Assembly: GCF_000172175.1 (NCBI RefSeq)
Contig: NZ_ABJL02000008.1
Location: 3,038,001 to 3,102,000 of the forward strand
Direction of reading: 5' to 3'
Length of the DNA stretch: 64,000 nt
Origin: Bacteroides intestinalis DSM 17393
GTDB taxonomy: Bacteria; Bacteroidota; Bacteroidia; Bacteroidales; Bacteroidaceae
This document shows, piece by piece, positions 30,090-38,726 of this stretch. The notes below the pieces were generated by a model. The model had not been told where the DNA came from, searched no databases, and saw nothing but the letters and a program-made list of their open reading frames with translations. Within the stretch, counting starts at the first letter, position 1, and every line of letters begins with the position of its first letter. The translations under genes were made by a program, and so were the position numbers.

Positions 30090-33047
30090 TTAGAAAGTAA
30101 TGTCAATTCCGAATGAAATTGTTCTGACAGGTACGTAACCAAAATCCGTTCCACCAGTGAAATTATATTGAGGGTCCATACCTTTCAGTCGATTGAACAG
30201 CACGACATTGTCTGCTGTTGCAGTCAGGCGTGCAGAGTCGAATCCGATAGATTTCATCCACTTTGAAGGCAAGGAATATCCTAAAGCAATATTTTTAATA
30301 GCAAAATAGGAAGCGTCAATCAAACTGTTATCAGTAATAATGTAACTCTTTCCGATTTCAATACGCGGGAGGTCTGTGATATCACCCGGATTTCTCCATG
30401 CACGTTCCAGCATTTTACTCTTTGCCTGTCCTACATAATTGCCATATAATAAGTTATTATAAATACCATCCAATACTTTGCCGCCAATAGAATATGTGCA
30501 AAGGATACTCAAATCAAATCCTTTATATTTGAATGTATTATTGATAGAACCATATAAATCAGGAATACGGCTGCCCTGAATTTCTTTGCATGCGGTAGCC
30601 TTGGCCATATCGTTAGTTATATACTTTTTGCCTTTCACTCCGTTTTCATCGGTATCCCATGCCCAATATAATTGTTCTCCGGTTGCGGGGTCAACGCCGG
30701 CGGCTGTTGCAGTATAGAATGAGTATAAAGTTTCACCTTCGCGAATGATATAAGATCCGGAGATGATTTCCGGTTTATCCGCCAGCTGTAAAACTTTGTT
30801 TTTGATAGTAGAACCAAGGAGTGTTAAGTTCCAAGTAAACGGAGTATCCTTAAAGATATCAACTCCTAATGTAAGGTCAATACCTGTGTTACGCATACTA
30901 CCGACGTTTTTGTTGTAGCCATCAAAACCGAGTGAAGATGCCATTGGAAATGACATTAACATGTCTGTAGTCTTACGTTGATACCACTCGATAGTAGCAG
31001 AAACACGATCAAACAATTTTGCTTCAATACCAATATTCAGATTGGCATTTTTTTCCCATTTCAGTTCTTTATTTTCCAAGGAGGTTACGGCCGCACCACT
31101 CATCGACGAGTTTGCATACCCCAAATCATAAAATGACTGCCAAGCATAAAAATTCTGTTTGGTACCACTCAATATGGCATCATTACCTTGTACACCGTAG
31201 CTAGCCTTTAATGACAGATTATTAATCCAAGTAATATCACTCATGAAAGATTCGTGAGAGATACGCCAGTTGCCACCAACCGACCAGAATTTACCCCAAC
31301 GGTTATCCTTATAGAAACGAGAAGAACCATCCGTACGAAAGCTGGCAGAAAGGTAATACTTATCGGCAAAGTCATAATTCAAGCGTGATAACACAGATTG
31401 AACTGCATAATTGTTCTGATAAGAAGATGCTCCTGTAATGGTTGTAGCTGCATCCAGTTCATAAAGCCCGCCAAATGGGAATCCTGTCTTGGTTGCTGAC
31501 AAATAATCATATCTGTATTTATAAAATTCATGTCCAACCAAAGCTTCAAAATGATGATTACCGAACTTTCTGTCGTATGTCAACAATTGATTAAAAGTGT
31601 AGCTGAATGTGCGTGCAGTAGCTTTCTGTATAGTACCTTTTACTGCTACAGAGTTACCGTTATACGGATTATAATAAGTTGCTCCGGCTGAATTGATTAA
31701 GTCAAAGCCATAATTAACGGAGAATTTCAATCCTTGCAGGAATGTGTTTTTCAAATCCCCCAATTCCGCATATACACGTCCACTCAGGTTGTCACTTTGA
31801 GTAGAATACATATCATCATATAAAGTAGCAATTGTGTTCCACTCTGAATTGGCACCAGCGGGTCTGTTCTTACCATAGTCAAAAACGGCATTTCCCAAAT
31901 TGTCATAAATGGTAGCACCATTGGCATCTTTCTCAAAGACCGGGAAAATAGGAGCCATTAATTGTGCACTGTACCAAACATTGGATGAACCGGACGAATT
32001 TTCAACAGCTGTATTGCTCTCATTGCGAGAGTAGTTGGCGCTCATTCCGGCTTTCAACCAGTTTGTAACTTCAGAGTCTATATTCAGACGTCCATTATAT
32101 CGGTTAAATTTTGTTGTCTTCAGCAGACCTTCTTCATCAAGGTAACCTAAAGAAAACATATATTTGGTCTTGTCGCTTCCACCACTGAATGAGGCAACAT
32201 ATTCTTGACGTAAAGGACTGCTTTTTAAAGCTTCATCCATCCAGTCTTCACTATATCTTAATTTGGCATCACTACGTACTTTTCCTGTCACTGGATCGAT
32301 CAGTTCTGTAATACTATAGTTAAAAGGGTTGTACTGTTCATTCTGGCCCAACATAGCAGTGGATCCGCTTCTCATAGCCTCTAATGCGGCAGCACCCGCT
32401 AATTCCGGAGAAACTCCACCGTTGATAATCTGATTATTCTTATATGACTGGAAGATTGTTTCCAAATAGCCGGCTTCGTCCATCGTTTCATAGCGTGGAA
32501 TAGCGCGTGAAGAAACACCCCAATTTGCTTTCAAGTTTACTTTTACCTTACCGGAATTACCTTTTTTGGTAGTGATCATAATCACACCATTCGCACCACG
32601 AGAACCATAAAGAGCACCTGCTGAAGCGTCTTTAAGCACTGTCATCGTTTCAATGTCATTAGGATTGATTGCAGAAATGTTACCATCATAGGGAACACCG
32701 TCCACTACATACAACGGTGATTGAGATGAATTGATAGAGCCATAACCACGAACAACTACAGAAGAACCTGATCCTGGCTGTCCTGAACCTGAAGTAGTCT
32801 GTACACCGGCAACCATACCGTCCAATGCTTTTGTAACGTTTGCAACAGGTCTTTCTTTCAATTTCTCAGACTTGATGACCTCCGCAGAACCAGTAAAAGA
32901 CTCTTTCTTTGTGGTACCATAGGCTATAACCATTACTTCATCCAATATTTCAGTATCCGACTTCATGATAACCTTTACGTTCGGCTTTATTGCAACATCC
33001 TGTGCTTGCATACCAATATACGTAATTTGAAGCGTTTTCGCAGAACT
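30090..33047 (-). CDS. silent 5'-truncated SusC/RagA receptor cassette, locus D
   Basis: SusC-family receptor that begins at the inversion site with SSAKTLQITYIGMQAQDV; a TAA lies four codons upstream and no start codon or signal peptide is present. Plug (SSVVVRGYGSINSSQSPLYVVDGVPYDG; VLKDASAGALYGSRGANGVIMITTKKG) and barrel to ISFGIDITF are intact. Joined to the E 5' segment it would be about 1052 aa. It is the cassette closest to the intact 5' end: the E-D inversion would flip only about 2.9 kb carrying the recombinase gene and promoter. Its site is the most divergent of the five. Confidence 0.92.
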   Translation of the reverse strand, partial: SSAKTLQITYIGMQAQDVAIKPNVKVIMKSDTEILDEVMVIAYGTTKKESFTGSAEVIKSEKLKERPVANVTKALDGMVAGVQTTSGSGQPGSGSSVVVRGYGSINSSQSPLYVVDGVPYDGNISAINPNDIETMTVLKDASAGALYGSRGANGVIMITTKKGNSGKVKVNLKANWGVSSRAIPRYETMDEAGYLETIFQSYKNNQIINGGVSPELAGAAALEAMRSGSTAMLGQNEQYNPFNYSITELIDPVTGKVRSDAKLRYSEDWMDEALKSSPLRQEYVASFSGGSDKTKYMFSLGYLDEEGLLKTTKFNRYNGRLNIDSEVTNWLKAGMSANYSRNESNTAVENSSGSSNVWYSAQLMAPIFPVFEKDANGATIYDNLGNAVFDYGKNRPAGANSEWNTIATLYDDMYSTQSDNLSGRVYAELGDLKNTFLQGLKFSVNYGFDLINSAGATYYNPYNGNSVAVKGTIQKATARTFSYTFNQLLTYDRKFGNHHFEALVGHEFYKYRYDYLSATKTGFPFGGLYELDAATTITGASSYQNNYAVQSVLSRLNYDFADKYYLSASFRTDGSSRFYKDNRWGKFWSVGGNWRISHESFMSDITWINNLSLKASYGVQGNDAILSGTKQNFYAWQSFYDLGYANSSMSGAAVTSLENKELKWEKNANLNIGIEAKLFDRVSATIEWYQRKTTDMLMSFPMASSLGFDGYNKNVGSMRNTGIDLTLGVDIFKDTPFTWNLTLLGSTIKNKVLQLADKPEIISGSYIIREGETLYSFYTATAAGVDPATGEQLYWAWDTDENGVKGKKYITNDMAKATACKEIQGSRIPDLYGSINNTFKYKGFDLSILCTYSIGGKVLDGIYNNLLYGNYVGQAKSKMLERAWRNPGDITDLPRIEIGKSYIITDNSLIDASYFAIKNIALGYSLPSKWMKSIGFDSARLTATADNVVLFNRLKGMDPQYNFTGGTDFGYVPVRTISFGIDITF
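33013..33047 (-). repeat. DNA inversion site D
   Basis: The minus strand begins AGTTCTGCGAAAACGCTTCA; only the first 11 bases and scattered later ones match site E, yet the encoded peptide SSAKTLQITYIGM is conserved. The palindrome is largely lost. Confidence 0.72.
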
Positions 33048-34077
33048 TATCCTGTCTTATAACGCTGATAAACAGGCACATAAATATAAACAAAGAACTT
33101 GTATATAAACGGTGTAGATTTATAATATACTGATTTACAATTATATAAAATATGATATATATTTATTCATATCTACCATCATTCTTCTACTTCAAACAAT
33201 TAATGTACTTATTATCAGTGCATTGACATTTAATTAAGAATATAAATGAGCTACGGAGTAGAGACTATACAACTTAGTTAACAAGTCTATATAAACAAAT
33301 ATCAACTAATTAACTGTAATTTCATGAAACTGCCATATTAATAAAAAAACGCTTTGCATGATATAGGGCTTACTATGAGTTTATACTTGTTTTTACCTAC
33401 ACGCTTGCACTTGTGTTCCGTACTGCCATATCCATCGGCATTGAGAGGTAGTGCAGGTAAATAAAAAACAGGGTGTAGGCAAATTTGCCTATACCTTTCT
33501 AAAACACGCATATATTACTGATTACCTTTTAGTTAATCATTTTGTAAGCAAAAAAAGATTATTTCATAATCTCCGCATTTTCCTGCCTTTTTCTGCTAAA
33601 ATGTTCCGGATTAGAGCAATTTTCACTATATGGCATTCCATTATTTGCCTACTTACGTCTATTCTAAGCAGGGAGTGTAAGTATCAACCACCCATGTTCA
33701 TTGAGACAACTACCTATGTTTATTTTGCTAATAAACAATGTTTTACTATTGCCTACAACCATGAAGTACGTGCTTCATGGTTATGAGTCAGCAAATCCAC
33801 AATTGTGGTTGCATGAAATAAAGCAATATACATGTAAGGCACATTGTATAAAAACAAATAGGAAAAGGGGTATTATGTTAACATTAGATGCTGTTACCCA
33901 GTAATAGCATTTGGGTAGACATAAAGAATACAAAAAAAGAAAACAGAAGAAATAAGAGAAATAGAACAAAATAACCAAGATGTTTAGCAAACAGATTTAC
34001 AAGGAAAGGTGTAAACCATTTATCCAATATTCCAGTAGCTACATGATAAGTGGTTACACCTTAAACTTTAATAGAAT
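33048..34077. other. intergenic region between silent susC-D and the recombinase gene
   Basis: About 1 kb with no supported gene; an open frame at 33451-33786 has no recognisable domain and unusual composition. It contains a 10-bp stem-loop (33757-33782, AACCATGAAG / CTTCATGGTT), a 12-bp palindrome CCACAATTGTGG (33797-33808) and a hairpin after the recombinase gene (34006-34062). The left part resembles the region upstream of susC-C. Confidence 0.5.
34006..34062 (-). terminator. possible hairpin terminator of the recombinase gene
   Basis: AAGGTGTAAACCA and TGGTTACACCTT can pair with one bulge around a 32-nt loop, 16 bp past the recombinase stop. T content after the stem on the minus strand is modest. 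Confidence 0.35.
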
Positions 34078-35274
34078 TTACTTTCCTTTTTTGCGATGAA
34101 CCGATGAATGATTTTTTTCCAAATCACTTATTATTGTCGCATCCATTACATTCGTGTATATTTGTGTGGTTTTCACGCTCTTATGTCCCAAAAGCTTCTG
34201 CACTGTTGTGATATTGACACCATTATAAATTAATAATGTGGCATTGGTATGTCGAGCAGTATGAAATGACACCTTTTTAGCCACTCCTGCTAACCGGGCA
34301 ATTATTATTAATTCTTTATTCACATTTGAGTTATCTCTTAAATGGAAAAAGTCTTGTAGGTTTGCCTGATATTTATTCAAAATTAGAATTCCTTTTCCAC
34401 TAAAAAGTAAATATAGTGGCAATCGAACTTCAGTACCTGTTTTAATAGATTTATATATCAGCCATGTCTCCTGATGCATCTCTACAATGTTATCGGGCTT
34501 CATATTTACAAAATCAGAATATCGCATACCAGCATAGCAACAGAACAAAAATGCATCTAATGTTTTCTGGTATTTCGTATAGCGTCCTTTCAATTGCAAG
34601 GTCTCTAACTTTTCCAATTCTTCCGGAGACAAATGTGTATGGCCGTTTTCTACAGTTTTAATTTTATATTTTCTGAAGGCATATTTTTGTATATCCATAT
34701 ATTCTTTATTAATGGCTACATTAATATGGCGTTTCAAGTGTTTCATGTGTTTGGCTATCGTATTGGTGTGATATCCTTTTGACTGCAGGAAGTATTCGAA
34801 AGAGGATACAAATTCAAAAGTTAGATCTGAAAATGTTACGTTTTTCTTAAAATCTTGTAAAAGAGCAAGCGTAGACAAATGATTGCGTTTAGTACTCTCT
34901 TTTAAGCCAGAAGTCATTACCTCTTGCTTAAAAAAAGGAATAAACGAAAATTTATCTTCCTGTTCTTGCTTTTCAGAAAGTACATCTTTTAGAACATCCA
35001 AATTAATAGTTTTACCCTGTTGCCAGAGTTCAAGTTCACGCTTTTCTATCATTGCGACAAATTCATAAATTAATCGATTTAAAGCGTCTGCATTAGGATG
35101 GTTTTTAACTAGTAGTTTCTTTGCATCCCACTGGTCGGGTCTTAAGTAGACTTTTGTCGAAAAATACTTCTTTTTCCTGTTCAGATAGGCCTCTACCTGC
35201 ACCAGAGCCATACCTTTCTTGTTAAGGCTCTTTTTCCTGTTGTACACCAAACTGTAAATAATCTTGTTCATCAT
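34078..35274 (-). CDS. tyrosine site-specific recombinase, probable invertase of the SusC switch
   Basis: 398 aa. An N-terminal arm domain (FSTKVYLRPDQWD), a SAM-like core-binding domain (about 105-205) and a catalytic domain are present. The catalytic residues are visible: Arg251 (AGMRYSDF), His338 and Arg341 (FHTARH), His364 (LLGHKS) and Tyr373 (TTQIYTNV). It is of the Bacteroides phage-integrase-like type that includes the known invertases. It is transcribed away from susC-E, with 449 bp between the two starts, and lies inside the segment bounded by sites E and D. There is no phage or transposon around it, so its most economical role is inversion at the 35-bp sites. Role is inference; family is certain. 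Confidence 0.9.
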   Translation of the reverse strand: MMNKIIYSLVYNRKKSLNKKGMALVQVEAYLNRKKKYFSTKVYLRPDQWDAKKLLVKNHPNADALNRLIYEFVAMIEKRELELWQQGKTINLDVLKDVLSEKQEQEDKFSFIPFFKQEVMTSGLKESTKRNHLSTLALLQDFKKNVTFSDLTFEFVSSFEYFLQSKGYHTNTIAKHMKHLKRHINVAINKEYMDIQKYAFRKYKIKTVENGHTHLSPEELEKLETLQLKGRYTKYQKTLDAFLFCCYAGMRYSDFVNMKPDNIVEMHQETWLIYKSIKTGTEVRLPLYLLFSGKGILILNKYQANLQDFFHLRDNSNVNKELIIIARLAGVAKKVSFHTARHTNATLLIYNGVNITTVQKLLGHKSVKTTQIYTNVMDATIISDLEKNHSSVHRKKGK

Positions 35275-35723
35275 TAGTTGTTTTAGTTAATACTATGAAC
35301 AAATAAGACGGGATAATGTGCTATAGAAGAACTAAATAAGGCTTAATATCTGCAAAACTATGCCCCAAAAGAGTTTTTCTATTTTGTATTTCCTTTATAA
35401 AAAAGGTAAATCTACGTAAAATGGCTTTCAATTTTATTCCTCCAACACGCATTATTAACACTTTTTGTTTAAAAGAGAAGGGGCATATTAAGGAATAACA
35501 GTCAAGAAGGGGCTTCATAGTGATAGCATTTAAATAGTCATTTAGGTTTTTTTAGTGCAAAAAAGCTGCTGTTAAGCATAAAAACAAGCATTCAGTTAAC
35601 AAATTGATAGATTTACAAGGTTTTTTCAACAAAATAATTGTTCGTTTCAGTTTTATTAATATATTTGCATTTTGTTAGAGTAAAGAAACAATTAATGTAA
35701 AGTTAAACTTTAAGAGAGAATTT
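35275..35723. other. divergent control region between recombinase and susC-E
   Basis: 449 bp without a supported gene. It holds the susC-E promoter and must contain the start signals of the recombinase gene. It belongs to the movable 5' segment. I see no clear riboswitch, and no sigma/anti-sigma or hybrid two-component regulator gene lies in the locus. Confidence 0.55.
35637..35667 (+). promoter_or_regulatory. promoter driving susC-E (movable promoter)
   Basis: ATTG (35637-35640), 19 bp, TATATTTG (35660-35667): near-consensus Bacteroides promoter. The start codon is 57 bp downstream with AAGAGAG just before it. It is the only such promoter joined to a susC start in this locus. Confidence 0.65.
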
Positions 35724-38699
35724 ATGAAAAGAAAATTAATGCTGTTATTGGCCTGTCTTTTTGTTGGAATAGGCCTAGTAACTGCCCAAACTCAGACCAT
35801 CACGGGTGTTGTGATTTCTGAAGAAGATGGGCAGCCAGTTATTGGAGCCTCTGTATTGGTAAAAGGTACTCAACTTGGTACTATTACCGGTGTAGATGGT
35901 GATTTTACTTTATCGAACGTACCAAGTTCTGCGAAGACTTTGCAGGTTTCGTACATTGGTATGCAGACGCAAGAAGTGGCAATTAAACCTAATTTAAAGA
36001 TCGTATTAAAGGCAGATGCAGCCTTATTAGACGAGGTTGTTATTGTAGGATATGGTTCTAGTAAGAAGCTGGGGTCAGTTGTTGGTTCTGTTACAGCTGT
36101 AAGTGGTGAAAAACTGGAGAAAAAACCTGTTGCAAACATCGGGGATGCTTTGCAAGGACAAGTTGCAGGTTTGCAAGTATTTACCCCTAGCGGAGAACCT
36201 AGTGGAACGGTACAAATGCGCTTGCGTGGTGTTAGTTCTATTAATAGTAGTTCTGAACCATTATTTATATTGGATGGCTCTCCTATTTCTTCCGGTGCAT
36301 TTACTGCATTAAATCCCAATGATATTGAAAGTATGACCGTATTGAAAGATGCATCTTCAACTGCCATTTACGGTTCACGTGCAGCAAACGGTGTTGTAAT
36401 CTTAACTTCTAAAAGAGGAAAAAGAGGAGAAAAGGCCAAAATTACGATAAGTGCCCAATATGGTGTATCGAAAATGACTGGAGATAACATTACCATGATG
36501 AATGCCGAACAATGGCTAAACTTGCAGGAAGTACTTGACCCATCATTGAAAACAAATCAGTCTTTTCAAAGCGAAAAGGATTTCTATATTAAAAACGGAA
36601 TTTCTACAGATTGGGCTGATGTATTCTTTGGGGGTACAGCACCTATGCAGCAATATGACTTGAGTATTTCCGGTGGAACGGAAAGTTTAAATTACTTCTT
36701 ATCCTTCGGACATTATGATGCCGATGGTATAATGGATGATTCTAATTTACGCCGTGAGACACTGCGCTCAAACATCGAAACAAATATTACTAAATGGTTA
36801 AAGGCAGGGGTAAATTTAAATCTATCATATCAAAAGTATGCTACAGCCGCTTTTGGTACTACTGCTAATCAAGTATATAATAAAGCATATGCAGCCCGCG
36901 TTTATCGCCCGGACCAGAGCTACTATGAAGTTTTACGTGATGACAATGGAAATTTCATTGGTTATGGTGACCGCTTGGACTACTTCGATAAATTAAATTA
37001 CTATAATCCATATTATTTATCAGAGATACAACCTGCTTCACGCGATATGGCACGTATCAATGGCAATACATTTATCAATATCAATCCAATCAAAGGATTG
37101 AATATTCGTGCAGCTCAAGCTGTTGAAGCTTTTGATTATCGATACTCTTATAAAGCTTTACCTATTGGCCCGTTTGAAGGTGCAGGTAGTGCAACAGAGT
37201 CTTTCCAACGCTATTACTCATTTACCTATACTAATACTGCAGAGTATAAATTTACAGCATGGAATAATCATAATTTCAGTGCCCTAATAGGACAAGAATC
37301 TATTATTACCAAAAACCAATCATTTACATCTGAGGTAGAGGGGTTAACTGATCCGCGTTTAATGCTATTAAGTGCAGCAAGTAATGCAACAATGCCTTCT
37401 CACTCAAAATATGATAAGATTTTTAATTCTTACTTTGCTACTTTCAGCTATAATTATGATGAAAAGTACTATTTAGACCTTACTTATCGTAGAGATGGTT
37501 CATCATTGTTTGGTTTGAATTCTCAATGGGGTAATTTCTGGTCTGCAGGTGCAATGTGGGATTTAAAGAAAGAAAATTTCCTGAGTGACATCTCTTGGTT
37601 GAATCAATTACAGTTAAAAGCTAGTTACGGTTCTGTAGGTAACTCTTCAGGTCTTGACCCTTATATGTCATTTGGTCTAATTGGAACAGGTCCATTATAT
37701 GGTGGACAAAGTGGTACTGCAGTTGCCAATCCAGCCAACCCCGATTTGACTTGGGAAGTTGTTAAATCTACAAATGTCGGATTAAGTACTCGCCTGTTTG
37801 ATCGTGTAAGTTTGGATATAGAATTCTATAACCGCATGACAGAAAATATGCTTATGGAAATCCCTTACTCTTTTACAACCGGTTTTGCATCGGGTTGGGG
37901 TAACGTAGCAAATATGCGTAACCGAGGAGTAGATATTACTGCAAATGTAGATGTATTAAGAGATGTGAACGGTTTTGACTGGACTATCTCAGCTAACGTG
38001 AACTATAACAAGAATGAAATTACTCAATTATTTAATGGACTGGACGAATATGTATTAGCAAATACCGGTCTGAAACTTGAGGTAGGCAAACCATACGGAG
38101 AATATTATTATACCAGATGGGCAGGTGTCGATCCACGAGATGGTTACAATACGTGGTATGATAAGAATGGGAATTTAACTAAAACTTATTCCGCAGATGA
38201 TGCTGTCTTTTTAGGAAAGCAACGCTATGCTCCATGGTCAGGTGGTTTCGGTACTCGACTCGCTTGGAAAGGTATAACGGTCAGCGCTGATTTCTCATTT
38301 ATGCTTGGACAGTACATGGTAAATAACGAACGCTGGTTTACAGAGAATCCACAAATGGCCAACAGCCGCAATCAAACCACTGAAATGTTGACTATGTGGC
38401 AAAAGCCCGGTGATATAACTAACATCTCAACTCCAGACTCCCCTATGCAGTTTGATTCTCATTTATTAGAGAATGCTTCATTTATGCGTCTGAAAAATTT
38501 AACAGTAAGTTATACTATGCCTCAACGTATAATGAAAAAGACTGGATTCATTGAAGATGCAAAAATATTCTTTGTAGGACGTAATTTATTAACTGTTACT
38601 AAATACAAAGGATTCGATCCGGAAATCAACAGTAATATGCAATTAGGAAACTATCCGAATACGAAGCAATTCTCATTCGGCCTTGAACTTACTTTCTAA
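35724..38699 (+). CDS. SusC/RagA TonB-linked outer-membrane transporter, complete, currently expressed form (locus E)
   Basis: 991 aa. Signal peptide MKRKLMLLLACLFVGIGLVTAQ, a carboxypeptidase-regulatory-like domain (about 23-95, TITGVVISEEDGQPVIGASVLVKG), plug domain (LDEVVIVGYGSSKK; VQMRLRGVSSINSSSEPLFILDGSPISS; VLKDASSTAIYGSRAANGVVILTSKRG) and a 22-strand-type barrel ending FSFGLELTF. No STN domain is present, so anti-sigma signalling is not expected. Codons 68-79 lie in the inversion site, so the first 67 codons form a movable module that can be joined to four other barrels. It imports ligand captured by SusD across the outer membrane using TonB energy; neighbouring C10 peptidase suggests peptides. 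Confidence 0.96.
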   Translation: MKRKLMLLLACLFVGIGLVTAQTQTITGVVISEEDGQPVIGASVLVKGTQLGTITGVDGDFTLSNVPSSAKTLQVSYIGMQTQEVAIKPNLKIVLKADAALLDEVVIVGYGSSKKLGSVVGSVTAVSGEKLEKKPVANIGDALQGQVAGLQVFTPSGEPSGTVQMRLRGVSSINSSSEPLFILDGSPISSGAFTALNPNDIESMTVLKDASSTAIYGSRAANGVVILTSKRGKRGEKAKITISAQYGVSKMTGDNITMMNAEQWLNLQEVLDPSLKTNQSFQSEKDFYIKNGISTDWADVFFGGTAPMQQYDLSISGGTESLNYFLSFGHYDADGIMDDSNLRRETLRSNIETNITKWLKAGVNLNLSYQKYATAAFGTTANQVYNKAYAARVYRPDQSYYEVLRDDNGNFIGYGDRLDYFDKLNYYNPYYLSEIQPASRDMARINGNTFININPIKGLNIRAAQAVEAFDYRYSYKALPIGPFEGAGSATESFQRYYSFTYTNTAEYKFTAWNNHNFSALIGQESIITKNQSFTSEVEGLTDPRLMLLSAASNATMPSHSKYDKIFNSYFATFSYNYDEKYYLDLTYRRDGSSLFGLNSQWGNFWSAGAMWDLKKENFLSDISWLNQLQLKASYGSVGNSSGLDPYMSFGLIGTGPLYGGQSGTAVANPANPDLTWEVVKSTNVGLSTRLFDRVSLDIEFYNRMTENMLMEIPYSFTTGFASGWGNVANMRNRGVDITANVDVLRDVNGFDWTISANVNYNKNEITQLFNGLDEYVLANTGLKLEVGKPYGEYYYTRWAGVDPRDGYNTWYDKNGNLTKTYSADDAVFLGKQRYAPWSGGFGTRLAWKGITVSADFSFMLGQYMVNNERWFTENPQMANSRNQTTEMLTMWQKPGDITNISTPDSPMQFDSHLLENASFMRLKNLTVSYTMPQRIMKKTGFIEDAKIFFVGRNLLTVTKYKGFDPEINSNMQLGNYPNTKQFSFGLELTF
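35925..35959 (+). repeat. DNA inversion site E (donor site in the intact susC)
   Basis: Begins AGTTCTGCGAAGACTTTGCA and ends TACATTGG, inside susC-E at codons 68-79. The core CTGCGAAG-A-CTTTGCAG is a palindrome with one mismatch, as expected for two recombinase monomers. It is the only copy in + orientation; copies A-D are all in - orientation. Confidence 0.88.
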
Positions 38700-38726
38700 A
38701 CATTAACTACAAAAGAGATAAAAACA

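Noticed and set aside
6304..33047. TTG or internal starts for susC A-D as independent genes
   Set aside because: They leave proteins without signal peptide or ribosome-binding site, and all begin at the same inversion site; a silent-cassette model explains all four.
6304..33047. susC A-D as ordinary decayed pseudogenes
   Set aside because: The barrels and plugs are intact, truncations are at an identical site, and downstream operons are complete; random decay would not give this.
33451..33786. 111-aa open frame
   Set aside because: No recognisable domain, poor ribosome-binding site, low-complexity intergenic sequence.
35321..35518. 65-aa minus-strand frame upstream of the recombinase
   Set aside because: No start signals or similarity; falls in the control region.
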